Shown: positions 1 to 14,217 of the stretch, piece after piece
Layout: every line of letters starts with the position of its first letter
How positions within the stretch are numbered: the first letter of the stretch is position 1
NCBI RefSeq assembly: GCF_001905725.1
Contig: NZ_LIWB01000013.1
Span: 62,001-126,000, forward strand
Direction: 5' to 3'
Length of the DNA: 64,000 bases
Source: Streptomyces sp. CB02400
GTDB lineage: Bacteria > Actinomycetota > Actinomycetes > Streptomycetales > Streptomycetaceae
The notes under the pieces: model-generated
The model's database searches: none
What the model was told of the DNA's origin: nothing
The model's input: the letters and a program-made list of their open reading frames with translations, nothing else
Translations under genes and position numbers: made by a program

Positions 1-2
1 AT

Positions 3-131
3 GTCGGCGACGGCCGTACCGTCGACGTCCACATCGCCCGGCTGCGCCGCAAACTGGGCCCCGGACACCGGGACACGATCCGCACCGTACGCCGGGTCGG
101 CTACAAGTACGTGCCGCCGACCGGGCGCTGA
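3..131 (+). CDS. C-terminal end of an OmpR/PhoB-type response regulator (5' end outside window)
   Basis: Reading frame 3 is open from the window edge to the TGA at 129-131. Its last 42 residues contain VDVHIARLRRKLG followed by IRTVRRVGYKYV, which is the recognition helix and wing of the OmpR/PhoB winged-helix DNA-binding domain. The receiver domain and the start lie outside the window, so the partner kinase and the target genes cannot be named. The stop is followed by about 70 bases before the next gene on the same strand. The family call is firm from the motif; nothing can be said about specificity. Confidence 0.85.
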   Translation, partial: VGDGRTVDVHIARLRRKLGPGHRDTIRTVRRVGYKYVPPTGR

Positions 132-203
132 ATCCCGTACGACCGGTCTGCCGACAGCAGATTCCCGTTCCCCCGTGCCGCCCGGCCGGGCAGAGTCACC
201 GGT

Positions 204-1214
204 ATGAGACTTCTGATGCTGGGTGGTACGGAGTTCGCGGGCCGGGCCGTCGTCGAGGCGGCCCTCGGGCGGGGCTGGGAGGTGACCGTCTTCCACCGGG
301 GGCGGCACGAGGCCCCGCAGGGCGCGCGGACGCTGCTGGGCGACCGCACCGCGCTCGACGGTCTGGCCGCGCTCGACGAGGACCCCGGCGAGTGGGACGT
401 CGTCGTCGACACCTGGTCGGCCGCACCCCGCGCGGTGCGGGACGCGGCGCGGCTGCTGCGGGGCCGCGCCGGACGGTACGTGTACGTGTCGAGCTGCTCG
501 GTGTACGACTGGGCCCCGCCCGCCGGATACACCGAGCAGGCACCCGTGGTGGAGGGCGCCTCCGCCGACGCCGGTCCCACGGACTACGCGCGGGACAAGC
601 TGGGCGGTGAGCTGGCCGCCGTGGACGCCTTCGGCGCGGACCGGTCGCTGCTGGTGCGGGCGGGGCTGATCCTCGGGCCGTACGAGAACGTGGGCCGGCT
701 GCCCTGGTGGCTGAACCGGACGGCGCGCGGCGGGCCGGTCCTCGCGCCGGGCCCGCGTGACCTGCCGCTCCAGTACGTCGACGTCCGCGACCTCGCGGAG
801 TGGATCCTCGGGGCGGCGGAGCGGGAGCTGAGCGGCCCGTACAACCTGATGTCGCCGCAGGGGCACAGCACGATGGGCGAGTTGCTCGAAGCCTGTGTCC
901 GGGTGACCGGCGGCCCGGCCGAGCTGCGCTGGACCGCGCCGGAGGTGATCCTCGAAGCGGGGATCGAGCCGTGGACGCAGTTGCCGGTGTGGGTGCCGCC
1001 GGGCAGCGACCTGCACGACGCGCTGCACTCGGCGGACGTCTCCCCGGCGGTCGCGACGGGACTGCGCTGCCGCCCGGTCGCCGAGACCGTGGCCGACACC
1101 TGGGCCTGGCTGCGGGACATCGGCGGCACCGCGCCCCAGCGCCCGGACCGGACCGAGAAGGGGCTCGATCCGGAGGTGGAGGCGAAGGTGCTGGGGTCCG
1201 CCGGAGGGGTGTAG
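204..1214 (+). CDS. NAD(P)-dependent epimerase/dehydratase family protein (extended SDR)
   Basis: This 336-aa protein starts MRLLMLGGTEFAGRAVVEAA, a Rossmann nucleotide-binding site of the GGTxFxGR type common in actinobacterial NAD-dependent epimerases. A YVSSCSVYDW segment near residue 100 supplies the SDR serine region. The usual YxxxK is represented by DYARDKLGGE near residue 127. The substrate cannot be read from sequence. It stands alone between the response-regulator remnant and a hairpin just after its stop, so it is probably monocistronic. No strong ribosome site precedes the ATG at 204, but no better in-frame start is visible and the Rossmann motif begins immediately. Confidence 0.8.
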   Translation: MRLLMLGGTEFAGRAVVEAALGRGWEVTVFHRGRHEAPQGARTLLGDRTALDGLAALDEDPGEWDVVVDTWSAAPRAVRDAARLLRGRAGRYVYVSSCSVYDWAPPAGYTEQAPVVEGASADAGPTDYARDKLGGELAAVDAFGADRSLLVRAGLILGPYENVGRLPWWLNRTARGGPVLAPGPRDLPLQYVDVRDLAEWILGAAERELSGPYNLMSPQGHSTMGELLEACVRVTGGPAELRWTAPEVILEAGIEPWTQLPVWVPPGSDLHDALHSADVSPAVATGLRCRPVAETVADTWAWLRDIGGTAPQRPDRTEKGLDPEVEAKVLGSAGGV

Positions 1215-1228
1215 GTAACACCACCCCC

Positions 1229-1246
1229 GGGCCGGGTGTCCGGCCC
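1229..1246 (+). terminator. Hairpin after the epimerase gene
   Basis: The 7-bp stem GGGCCGG/CCGGCCC has a 4-base loop (GTGT) and begins 14 bases after the stop of the epimerase gene. There is no U tract, which is usual for Streptomyces. It sits before the sensor kinase promoter, so termination is the likely role. Confidence 0.5.
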
Positions 1247-1282
1247 AGTGCCCCGCCGGTCCCGTCCGGCCAGACTTGTGCC

Positions 1283-2548
1283 ATGACCACCGATACGAAG
1301 AACGGCCAGGGGCGGACCGGGGGGCGGGGCATCGCGCCCGCCGCGATACGAGGGCTGGCGCTCGCCCTGGTGGCGCTGCCGGGGGCGGTGCTGTGCTTCG
1401 TGCTGTCCGTGGTGTCCATCGCGCTGATCCCGATCGGCGTCGGCATCGTCACCACCCCGTACGTGCTGAAGGGGGTGCGGACGTTCGCGAACTGGCGGCG
1501 GGTGCTGGCGGCCGAGTGGGGCGGGGTGCGGATCCCGCCGTCGTACCGGCCGATACCCGAGGACGCCAACCCGTGGGGGCGGACGTTCGGGATGCTGGGC
1601 GACCCGGCGACCTGGCGGGACCTGCGGTGGCTGCCGGTCGACATGACCGCGGGCTTCGTCACCGCGCTGCTGCCGTTCGTGCTGCTGGTCTACCCGCTGG
1701 AGGGGTTCGCGCTGGCGGTCGGGCTGTGGCGGGTGATGCCCGACGGGTACTGGTACGGCTTCGTACGGATCACGGACCAGGCGTCCGCGCTCGGCGCCGG
1801 CGTCCTCGCCCTCGCCCTGCTGTTCCTCGCGCACTTCTTCACCCCGCGCCTGCTGCACGTCCACTTCCTGCTCACGCGGGCCGTCCTCGGCTCGGGCCGG
1901 GGCGAGCTGACCGAGCGGGTGCGGGTGCTGACCGAGACCCGGCGGGACGCCGTGGACGCCTCCGCCGCCGAGCTGCGGCGCATCGAGCGGGATCTGCACG
2001 ACGGGGCGCAGGCGCGGCTGGTCGCGATGGGCATGGACCTGGGGACGATCGAGGCGCTGGTCGAGAAGGACCCGGCGAAGGCGCGTGAGCTGCTGGCGCA
2101 TGCCCGGCAGTCCTCCGCCGAGGCGCTGACCGAGCTGCGGGAGCTGGTGCGCGGCATCCACCCGCCGGTGCTGGCCGAGCGCGGGCTGGGTGACGCGGTG
2201 CGGGCGCTGGCGCTGCGGCTGCCGGTGGCCACGGAGGTGAACGTGGAGCTGCCCGGACGGGCCGAGGCTCCCGTGGAGTCGGCGGCGTACTTCGCGGTGA
2301 GCGAGGTGCTCACCAACGCGGTGAAGCACTCCGGGGCGGACCGGATCTGGATCGACCTGCACCACGCCGACGGTCATCTGCGGGTGACGGTCACCGACAA
2401 CGGGCGGGGCGGCGCGGTGGTCGGGGCCGGGTCGGGACTGACCGGGGTGGAGCGGCGGCTGGGTACATTCGACGGCGTCCTGGCCGTCAGCAGCCCCGCG
2501 GGCGGTCCCACCATGGTCACGATGGAGATGCCTTGCGCGTTGTCCTAG
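1283..2548 (+). CDS. Two-component sensor histidine kinase with a membrane sensor domain
   Basis: This 421-aa protein carries hydrophobic segments at roughly residues 24-55, 117-140 and 170-190, which look like an actinobacterial sensor module of PF13796 type. A HisKA_3 phosphoacceptor helix follows with ERDLHDGAQARL; the histidine is near residue 239. The HATPase domain has SEVLTNAVKHSG (N box), TDNGRGG (G1) and GSGLTGVERRL (G2). This architecture pairs with NarL-type regulators. The gene overlaps the downstream response regulator by 16 bases, so the two are translationally coupled. The ATG at 1283 was chosen because it directly precedes the first membrane segment; a longer open frame upstream runs inside the epimerase gene and is not credible. 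The signal sensed is unknown. Confidence 0.9.
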   Translation: MTTDTKNGQGRTGGRGIAPAAIRGLALALVALPGAVLCFVLSVVSIALIPIGVGIVTTPYVLKGVRTFANWRRVLAAEWGGVRIPPSYRPIPEDANPWGRTFGMLGDPATWRDLRWLPVDMTAGFVTALLPFVLLVYPLEGFALAVGLWRVMPDGYWYGFVRITDQASALGAGVLALALLFLAHFFTPRLLHVHFLLTRAVLGSGRGELTERVRVLTETRRDAVDASAAELRRIERDLHDGAQARLVAMGMDLGTIEALVEKDPAKARELLAHARQSSAEALTELRELVRGIHPPVLAERGLGDAVRALALRLPVATEVNVELPGRAEAPVESAAYFAVSEVLTNAVKHSGADRIWIDLHHADGHLRVTVTDNGRGGAVVGAGSGLTGVERRLGTFDGVLAVSSPAGGPTMVTMEMPCALS

Positions 2549-3186
2549 CCGAAGACCTGTTCCTGCTGCGCGACGGACTCGTCCGGATGCTCGAAGCGCA
2601 CGACTTCGAGATCGCGGCGGCCGTGGAGTCCGGGCCCGAGCTGGCGCGGGCGCTGGCCGAGCTGGAGCCCGACGTCGCCGTGGTCGACGTACGGCTGCCG
2701 CCGACGCACACCGACGAGGGGCTGCAGTGCGCGCTGGAGGCGCGCCGCAAGCGGCCGGGGCTGCCGGTGCTGGTGCTCTCGCAGCACGTGGAGCAGTTGT
2801 ACGCGCGGGAGCTGCTGGCGGACGGCAGCGGCGGGGTCGGCTATCTGCTGAAGGACCGGGTGTTCGACGCGGAGCAGTTCGTGGACGCGGTACGACGGGT
2901 GGCGCGGGGAGGTACGGCGATGGATCCGCAGGTGATCCAGCAGTTGCTGGCGCGGCAGTCGGGGAACGACCGGCCGCTGGCGCGGCTGACGCCCCGCGAG
3001 CTGGAGGTGCTGGAGCTGATGGCGCAGGGGCGGACCAACGCGGCGATCGCGGCCCGGCTGGTGGTGACGGAACGGGCGATCGCGAAGCACACCGCGAACA
3101 TCTTCGCCAAACTGGGTCTCGAGGTCTCGGACGACGACAACCGGCGCGTGCTGGCGGTTCTCGCGTATCTCGACCACGGCCGGTGA
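2533..3186 (+). CDS. NarL/FixJ-family response regulator
   Basis: This 217-aa protein has an N-terminal receiver domain starting RVVLAEDLFLLRDG, with acidic pocket E7-D8, phosphoacceptor D52 in VVDVRLPP and the conserved lysine K107 in YLLKDRV. The C-terminal LuxR-type helix-turn-helix spans about residues 148-195 (LTPRELEVLELMAQG and KHTANIFAKLGL). The start is a TTG at 2533 inside the end of the kinase gene, giving a 16-base overlap and a cognate pair. An ATG further in would remove the acidic pocket, so TTG is preferred. Targets are unknown. The secreted DUF1996 gene follows after 219 bases on the same strand and could be one of them, which is only a guess. Confidence 0.9.
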   Translation: MRVVLAEDLFLLRDGLVRMLEAHDFEIAAAVESGPELARALAELEPDVAVVDVRLPPTHTDEGLQCALEARRKRPGLPVLVLSQHVEQLYARELLADGSGGVGYLLKDRVFDAEQFVDAVRRVARGGTAMDPQVIQQLLARQSGNDRPLARLTPRELEVLELMAQGRTNAAIAARLVVTERAIAKHTANIFAKLGLEVSDDDNRRVLAVLAYLDHGR

Positions 3187-3405
3187 AATGGGACCCGTCG
3201 CCCCTTCACCCCGGGTGGGTGATCGACAACTCCTGGTATTCCAGGGCCTGTTGAAACCAGTGTGGCCGTACTGACTTCCCATCGATTTCCGGGACGGGTG
3301 AACACCCGTGGGGCGGCTCCCGTACTCAAGGGAGCCGCTTCACTCCTGCCGGGCCGCTCGACGCCCCGCAAAGGTGCCCCCGTAAGGAAGGTCAAGAGGA
3401 TTTCC

Positions 3406-4932
3406 ATGGGACGCAACACAAGAAAACGCCGTATGCCGCTGGCCACCAAAGTGACAGCCGGGGCGGCGGCCCTGGCGCTCGGTGGGGGCGGGCTGGTCTG
3501 GGCCAACTTCTACGCCTCGGCGCACGAGGACGGAGGCCACAACCGAACGAAGTCGAGGGGGGCACGGGTCGCCACGATCAACTGCCCCGACGTCGGCCAG
3601 AAGCTGACGAAGGTGCCGAGGAAGGCGCGCAGGGGCGTGGCGAAGGAGCTGGCCCGGCTGGACCGGCAGATCACGGACGCCTACACGCGTCTCGCGGAGA
3701 CGCGCCAGGCCCAGGCGGGTGACGAGAGCTACGTCGACAACGCCATCCTCGGACCGCTGAAGTCCAAGCGGACGGCCACCCTGGACCGGATCGGCATCAA
3801 CATCAACCGGGCGGGCGGCAAGGCGCCGCGCGACCTCGGCAGGTTCGCCCAGTGCCAGGGTGTTCCGGTCGAACAGCCGGGGAACAACGGCGGCGGCGGT
3901 CAGGACCAGGACAACGGCGGTCAGGACCAAGGCGACGGCGGTCAGGACCAGGGTGACGGCGGCCAGGACAACGGTCAGGGCCAGGACAACGGCGGCCAGG
4001 CCGGCAACGGCCCCGTGGCGGACGACTTCATCGACATCGAGGACGTCCAGCCGGGCTCCCGCAACCTGCCCAACGGTCTGGCCGCGAACGGCGACGGCGG
4101 TTCGACGGGCACCTTCACCACCGACTGCGGCACCAACGAGAACGCGCTGCGCAACTCGGACAACGTGATCGCCGCCCCCGGCGTCAGCAACGGCGCCCAG
4201 CACCAGCACGACTACGTCGGCAACCAGGCCAACAACGCCTTCGCGAGCGACGAGGACCTGGCAAACGGCGAGACCACCTGCCGGAACCAGGGCGACAGGT
4301 CGACGTACTTCTGGCCGGTGCTGCGGATCCAGGACGGTACGCAGGACATCGACCAGGGCCAGCCGGGCGGCGGTCAGGACGGCAACGTCGGCAAGATCGT
4401 CGCGCCCACCGAGGCGGAGCTGAAGTTCGTCGGCAACCGGACGAGCGACGTCGTCGCCATGCCGAGGGCGCTGCGCATCATCACCGGTGACGCCAAGTCC
4501 TTCACCAACGGGCTGAACAACGCCAACACCTCCTGGAGCTGCACCGGCTTCGAGGACCGGCAGGTGACGGACAAGTACCCGATCTGCCCCGACGGCAGCG
4601 GCGTGGTCCGCACGACCGCCTTCCAGAGCTGCTGGGACGGCCAGAACACCGACAGCGCCAACCACCGTACGCACATGGACTTCGTCGAGGCGGACGGCAG
4701 TTGCTCGAACGGCTTCCAGGCCGTCCCCCAGCTCCAGGTCCGCCTGGTGTACGACAACATCCCGGCCCCGCGGATCGAGAACGGGCAGGTCGTGAACCCG
4801 TTCGCGCTGGACTCCTTCCCGGAGCAGCTCCACAAGCCGATCACCGACCACAACGACTTCATCAACTTCTTCGACGAGGACCTGATGAACGAGATGGTCG
4901 ACTGCATCAACAGCGGCCAGGACTGCCAGTAA
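3406..4932 (+). CDS. Secreted DUF1996 domain-containing protein
   Basis: This 508-aa protein has a basic N-terminus (MGRNTRKRR), a hydrophobic stretch near residues 17-36 and an AHED-type exit, consistent with export. Residues about 45-150 are a charged helical region. About 160-210 is a low-complexity Q/D/G/N linker built of GGQDQ-like units. The rest matches DUF1996 by eye, including DDFIDIEDV, FTTDCGTNEN and the HQHDYVGN signature, with several paired cysteines as expected outside the cell. DUF1996 proteins are extracellular and of unproven function; some are linked to polysaccharide degradation or cell-surface layers. The ATG at 3406 follows GTCAAGAGGA; a longer frame from 3262 has no signal peptide at its start. 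A long hairpin follows the stop. Confidence 0.85.
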   Translation: MGRNTRKRRMPLATKVTAGAAALALGGGGLVWANFYASAHEDGGHNRTKSRGARVATINCPDVGQKLTKVPRKARRGVAKELARLDRQITDAYTRLAETRQAQAGDESYVDNAILGPLKSKRTATLDRIGININRAGGKAPRDLGRFAQCQGVPVEQPGNNGGGGQDQDNGGQDQGDGGQDQGDGGQDNGQGQDNGGQAGNGPVADDFIDIEDVQPGSRNLPNGLAANGDGGSTGTFTTDCGTNENALRNSDNVIAAPGVSNGAQHQHDYVGNQANNAFASDEDLANGETTCRNQGDRSTYFWPVLRIQDGTQDIDQGQPGGGQDGNVGKIVAPTEAELKFVGNRTSDVVAMPRALRIITGDAKSFTNGLNNANTSWSCTGFEDRQVTDKYPICPDGSGVVRTTAFQSCWDGQNTDSANHRTHMDFVEADGSCSNGFQAVPQLQVRLVYDNIPAPRIENGQVVNPFALDSFPEQLHKPITDHNDFINFFDEDLMNEMVDCINSGQDCQ

Positions 4933-4951
4933 TCCGGTAGCCCGGTGACGG

Positions 4952-4991
4952 GAGGAGGCCGGCGGTGGGATCTCCCACCGCCGGCCTCCTC
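4952..4991. terminator. Strong bidirectional terminator between convergent genes
   Basis: A 19-bp perfect stem (GAGGAGGCCGGCGGTGGGA on the left arm) with a 2-base nominal loop lies 20 bases after the DUF1996 stop and 20 bases before the end of the lipoprotein gene on the other strand. Its symmetry suits termination from both directions. Confidence 0.85.
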
Positions 4992-5010
4992 GTCCGTCCG
5001 GAGCCGGGGG

Positions 5011-5442
5011 TCAGCCGTGGTGGCCGCCCTGGTTGTGGCTGCCGCCGGGGTTCATGTGCTCGGACCCCTCCTCCATGGTCCCGCCGAGCATGCTCCGCAG
5101 CGCCGTCACGGTCCGCTCCTCGCCGACGGCCACCCACTTGCGTCCGACGAGGTAGTAACCGCCGTAGTCCTTGGCGGTGCTGAGCCATTCGGCCTGGCCC
5201 CGGTCGGTGGCGAAGGTGGCGAGGACGTACTTCTCGTCGCCCTTCTCGCACAGCGCCTGGCGGATGGTGTCGGCGTCGGTCTGCATGTTCGGCTCGCACT
5301 TCGCCTCGGCGGCCAGATGCTCCAGGCTGCCGGTCGCGGTGGGCGGCACCTCGTCCTCGCCGTCTCCGCCGGATCCGCAGGCGGTCAGCGCCAGTGCCGC
5401 CGCCGCACCGGCCAGCGCGAGCATCGGTCGGGTCAGCCTCAT
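5011..5442 (-). CDS. Small putative lipoprotein
   Basis: This 143-aa protein starts at 5442 behind GGAGGA, spaced 5 bases from the ATG. The N-terminus MRLTRPMLALAGAAAA with lipobox LTAC and C at about residue 22 indicates a lipid-anchored extracytoplasmic protein. The mature part has two further cysteines (AKCEP, ALCEK) that could form a disulphide, then an aromatic segment (DYGGYYLVGRKWV) and a His/Gly-rich tail ending GGSHNQGGHHG that might bind metal. I do not recognise a family with a known function. It is convergent with the DUF1996 gene and shares the terminator with it. Confidence 0.75.
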   Translation of the reverse strand: MRLTRPMLALAGAAAALALTACGSGGDGEDEVPPTATGSLEHLAAEAKCEPNMQTDADTIRQALCEKGDEKYVLATFATDRGQAEWLSTAKDYGGYYLVGRKWVAVGEERTVTALRSMLGGTMEEGSEHMNPGGSHNQGGHHG

Positions 5443-5576
5443 GTGTTCCTCCGGTCCCTCGCGGGCGACATGCCGCACGGAGCCCCGGCGCGGGGCCCTC
5501 GCCCTTCGATACGGCTGTGACGCCCGCGGCGCTCAAATCCCGGTGACCATCCCCCGGTCCGCTCGTTCTGCTGGAC

Positions 5577-7466
5577 GTGCAGCCACAGGATGTCGTCCCG
5601 CCCACCCCAGCCTCCTCCGCGGCCGGTCCGGTCGTGGGTGTCGAGCAGGCCGAGGCCGCGCTCGTCGAGCACTATCCGCGGCTCGTCCGGCTCGCCTACC
5701 TGGTGCTGCCGTCCGGCAGGGGCCGGAGCAGGCGGGTGCTCACCGCGCACTCCCTGGTCCAGCGGGCACTGCCCCGGGGCCGCACCCCCGCACCGCCGAT
5801 CCCCGCCCAGCGGACCGGCCGTGACGGCGACCCCGGGTACGCGCTGCTCCGCCTCCAGGTGCTGCGTACGGCGCTGGGGCGCGGGGCGCGGCTGCCGTCG
5901 CCGCTTCCGCAGGTGTGGGGGCTGAAGCTGTTCCCGCGCTCGGGCGGCGCCGACGAACTCGCGCTGGACCAGCGGCTGTCCGCGCTGTCCGGCCCGGCCC
6001 GCGCCGCCCACGCCCTGCGCGGGCTGGAGCGGCTCCCGGACGGGGACGTGCGCGAGGTGCTCGCGGCGGCGGGCGTCGCCGATGTGGACGCCGCGCTGGA
6101 GGAGGCCGACCGGATCCCCGACCCGTACCGGCTGCTCGACTCCCCCGAGTTCGACCCCTGCGCGCTCCAGGCCCGGCCGACGGATCTGCTGCGCCGCCGT
6201 CGGCGTCTGAAGGCCGCGCTGGTCGGCGGGGCGGCGCTGGCGGTGTGCGGGACGCTGCTGGGGCTGCCGGGTGACGGCTGGGGTCCGGACGGCGCCGCCG
6301 CGCCCCCGTACGCGCGCAACCCGGCCGCGCAGGCCGCGCTGGACCCGGGGAAGCTGACCCGTGTCTCCCCCACCGCGTGGAAGACCTCCGCGCGCACCGA
6401 CTTCTCCGTGTGGCCGGCGCGCGGCGACCGCACCGGCGACGAGGCCCTGCTGCGCCGCGCCCTCGCCGTCTGGGCGCGGCCCGGGGAGGGCGTCCGGGTG
6501 TCGGCGACCCCGGGCACCCCGTCCGGCGGCCCCGCCGGACCGCCCCGGCTGCTGTACGCGGGGACGGTCGACACCGCGCGCGTGGTGGTGCTGTACGACG
6601 GTCTGCGCCTCGCCAGGTACGCCGAGCCGGAGGACGGCGCGCAGGGGGCCGTGCTCGACCTCGCCCGTGTCGACGGGGCCGGCCGGGCCGGAGCGGGCGC
6701 GGTGGTGCTGAGCCGCGTCGACGGCAACGTCCGTTATCTGCTGGCGCCCTGGGTGCGTGAGGCGGACGAGCGGGACCTGCGCGAGCCCGGCTCGGAGGCG
6801 ACGGCCCTCGCCTTCACCGACGGCGTGACCTCACCGCTGGCGAGTCCCGCCCTCCGGTCGGGGCCGTGCGCCTCCTGGAACGTGCTGCGGCTGACCGACG
6901 GCACCGGCACCCGGCTGGTGACCGACCTCGGCGAACTGGTCCCGGCCCACCTCACCGCCGGGCGTCCCGGCGAGACGCGTGAGGCCTCCGGTGCCGGGGC
7001 GCTGCGCACCTGGGCGCCGTACGCCTGCTCGCTGAGCGCGATGCGCTCGGCGGGCGTACGGAGCGTGAACGCCTGGGCGTTCGCCGAGCAGCCGCTGCCC
7101 GACGAGAGCGGGGAGGCGGCGTGGGTGTGCACGCGGGCGGAGACCTGGCGGGGCGGCGGGGCGCGGGTGCTGGCGCAGTTCCACACGCCGGGCGGGCGGT
7201 TCGGGGCGGTGGCGGCGAAGGCCGAGTCCGCGCCGGCCTGCGGGGAGCGCGAGCCTCGGGTGCTCGCCGGGGTGCTGTGGAAGTCCGAGTCCGGCACCTG
7301 GTACCTGCTCGCCGCCGGCAGTCGCGACCTGGCGTCCGTCAGGGCGACGGGCGGGGTCGAGGGCTCGGCGCGGGGCCGGCTGCTGGCCGTCCGCGCCGAG
7401 AAGGGCGCCCGCGCCGACCTCAAGGGCACGCTCGAGAACGGGCGGTCGATCGACGGATTGCGCTAG
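5577..7466 (+). CDS. Single-pass membrane protein with an N-terminal region resembling sigma factor region 2
   Basis: This 629-aa protein begins at GTG 5577. Residues about 25-45 (ALVEHYPRLVRLAYLVLP) look like the first helices of an ECF sigma factor region 2. A basic RRRRRLK patch leads into a single membrane segment near 210-230 (LVGGAALAVCGTLLGLPG). The long C-terminal half has paired cysteines (GPCASW, YACSL, WVCTR, PACGE) and is probably extracytoplasmic. No clear sigma region 4 is seen, so it is unlikely to be a working sigma factor. It may be a decayed or repurposed ECF-like membrane protein conserved in streptomycetes. The function is unknown. The start lacks a clear ribosome site. 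Confidence 0.7.
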   Translation: MQPQDVVPPTPASSAAGPVVGVEQAEAALVEHYPRLVRLAYLVLPSGRGRSRRVLTAHSLVQRALPRGRTPAPPIPAQRTGRDGDPGYALLRLQVLRTALGRGARLPSPLPQVWGLKLFPRSGGADELALDQRLSALSGPARAAHALRGLERLPDGDVREVLAAAGVADVDAALEEADRIPDPYRLLDSPEFDPCALQARPTDLLRRRRRLKAALVGGAALAVCGTLLGLPGDGWGPDGAAAPPYARNPAAQAALDPGKLTRVSPTAWKTSARTDFSVWPARGDRTGDEALLRRALAVWARPGEGVRVSATPGTPSGGPAGPPRLLYAGTVDTARVVVLYDGLRLARYAEPEDGAQGAVLDLARVDGAGRAGAGAVVLSRVDGNVRYLLAPWVREADERDLREPGSEATALAFTDGVTSPLASPALRSGPCASWNVLRLTDGTGTRLVTDLGELVPAHLTAGRPGETREASGAGALRTWAPYACSLSAMRSAGVRSVNAWAFAEQPLPDESGEAAWVCTRAETWRGGGARVLAQFHTPGGRFGAVAAKAESAPACGEREPRVLAGVLWKSESGTWYLLAAGSRDLASVRATGGVEGSARGRLLAVRAEKGARADLKGTLENGRSIDGLR

Positions 7467-7470
7467 CCGG

Positions 7471-7530
7471 ACGAACACCACTGTCTGGTCCGGACCGTTC
7501 GAGGCCGGAATCGATCGGTAAGGTGTTCGT
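7471..7530. promoter_or_regulatory. Inverted repeats in the promoter of the TetR gene (candidate autoregulatory operator)
   Basis: ACGAACACC at 7471-7479 is repeated in inverted form as GGTGTTCGT at 7522-7530, directly abutting the ATG at 7531. Between them is the perfect 10-base palindrome GGTCCGGACC (7487-7496). TetR-family proteins usually bind dyads in their own promoters. Which element is the real operator cannot be decided by eye. Confidence 0.4.
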
Positions 7531-8226
7531 ATGACTACCGGGGTGCGGCGCAGGATGGGAGTCGAGGAGCGGCGGCAGCAGTTGATCGGCGTGGCCCTCG
7601 AACTGTTCAGCCGGCGTTCCCCCGACGAGGTCTCCATCGACGAGATAGCGTCACGGGCGGGCATCTCCCGCCCGCTGGTCTACCACTACTTCCCCGGCAA
7701 ACTCAGCCTGTACGAGGCCGCGTTGAGGCGTGCGGCGGAGGACCTGGCGTCCCGGTTCGTGGAGCCGCACGAGGGTCCGCTGGGGTCGCGGCTGCGGCGG
7801 GTGATGGCCCGCTTCTTCGACTTCGTCGACGAGCACGGGCCCGGTTTCGCCGCCCTGATGCGCGGCGGTCCGGCGGTCGGCTCCTCGGCCACGAACGCGC
7901 TGATCGACTCCGTACGGCAGGCCGCGTATGACCAGATGCTGTCGCACATGGGCGTGGTGGGCCCGGCGCCGGTGCGGCTGGAACTGGTCGTACGGTCCTG
8001 GATCTCGCTCGTCGAGTCGACGGCGCTGATCTGGCTGGACGGGCGGCGCATCCCACGCGCCGAGCTGGAGGCGCAGCTTGTGCAGGACTTCGCCGCGCTC
8101 GCCGCCGTGGCCGCCGCCCGCGACGAGGAACTGGCCGCGCTGCTGCGCGACCTGCTCAAGAACGAGCCGGGTGACGGGCCGTTCACCGACCTCGCCACCC
8201 GGCTTATCTCGCTGGCCGCTTCCTAG
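7531..8226 (+). CDS. TetR/AcrR-family transcriptional regulator
   Basis: This 231-aa protein has a helix-turn-helix at about residues 12-58: RRQQLIGVALELFSRR, then SIDEIASRAGISRPLVYHYF and PGKLSLYEAAL, a textbook TetR N-terminus. The C-terminal ligand-binding part is of the type found in actinobacterial TetR proteins whose ligands are not predictable. The gene is convergent with the small tautomerase gene, with only 4 bases between the stops. No divergent target is adjacent, so it probably controls itself and distant genes. Confidence 0.9.
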   Translation: MTTGVRRRMGVEERRQQLIGVALELFSRRSPDEVSIDEIASRAGISRPLVYHYFPGKLSLYEAALRRAAEDLASRFVEPHEGPLGSRLRRVMARFFDFVDEHGPGFAALMRGGPAVGSSATNALIDSVRQAAYDQMLSHMGVVGPAPVRLELVVRSWISLVESTALIWLDGRRIPRAELEAQLVQDFAALAAVAAARDEELAALLRDLLKNEPGDGPFTDLATRLISLAAS

Positions 8227-8230
8227 GGCC

Positions 8231-8587
8231 CTACTCCTCGAACTTCCGGTACGAGGCGTCGAGGTCGCGCACCTCGGCGGAGGCGTGCAGCCGCACGCCC
8301 TCGGCCGGCTTGACGTACTGCCGCAGCAGTTCCAGGACGGTCTCGGTGAGGCGGGCCTTGGTCTCGTCGCTGCGGCCGGGCAGCATGGCGATGTGGACGT
8401 GCACGAGGGCGTGCCCGTCGGTGTCGGGGCCGACCACGACGTCCTCGGTCCGCCGGAACCGGGTCTTGCACGCCGGCTGCTTGGCGGCCGCGATCTCCAC
8501 CACGGCGGTGTGCAGGTCCCGCGCGAAGGCGGGCCGGTCGAAACCGTCCGCCAGTCGCTCGGAGTAGTCGACGGTGATCTGCGGCAT
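8231..8587 (-). CDS. 5-carboxymethyl-2-hydroxymuconate delta-isomerase-like protein (tautomerase superfamily)
   Basis: This 118-aa protein starts MPQITVDYSERL; after removal of Met the N-terminal proline P1 is the catalytic base of the tautomerase superfamily. The sequence through KTRFRRTEDVVVG and the length match the CHMI (HpcD-like) subgroup. In other bacteria that enzyme acts in homoprotocatechuate breakdown, but no other hpc gene is nearby, so the physiological substrate here is open. AGGAGG precedes the ATG. It lies convergent to the TetR gene and immediately downstream of the pullulanase gene on the same strand, in reverse order (its start is 56 bases from the pullulanase stop), so read-through from pullulanase is possible. 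Confidence 0.8.
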   Translation of the reverse strand: MPQITVDYSERLADGFDRPAFARDLHTAVVEIAAAKQPACKTRFRRTEDVVVGPDTDGHALVHVHIAMLPGRSDETKARLTETVLELLRQYVKPAEGVRLHASAEVRDLDASYRKFEE

Positions 8588-8642
8588 GAGCCCTCCTGAT
8601 CCGGGTCGGGAGGGCTCACACTAGCCGCAGCTCCTCACGGGG

Positions 8643-14054
<5,412 letters not shown>

Positions 14055-14172
14055 GGCGAGAACTCCTTGCGCTTACGGCTCATTTCGGGTCCGACCCCAT
14101 ACGCCGCGGCACGGCCTGTTTCGGCCACGTCACCGGAGCGTCGGCGTGACCGTATCGCCGTTGAAAGCTTTA

Positions 14173-14210
14173 CAGCAAGGGTTGTGAAAGTAACGGTAAG
14201 GACTTGCACA
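14173..14210 (-). promoter_or_regulatory. Candidate MalR-type operator upstream of the pullulanase gene
   Basis: CTTGCA at 14203-14208 and CAGCAAGG around 14173-14180 resemble the CTTGCA/TGCAAG elements seen in the malE-malR spacer. They lie 119-156 bases upstream of the pullulanase start. The shared motif suggests common control by MalR; binding is inferred. Confidence 0.45.
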
Positions 14211-14217
14211 CGGACGC

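Noticed and set aside
3262..3405. Extended start of the DUF1996 gene
   Set aside because: The extra residues are arginine- and proline-rich, and the signal peptide begins at 3406.
3900..4010. Repeats in the DUF1996 gene as a separate element
   Set aside because: They encode the Q/D/G/N linker in frame and are part of the protein.
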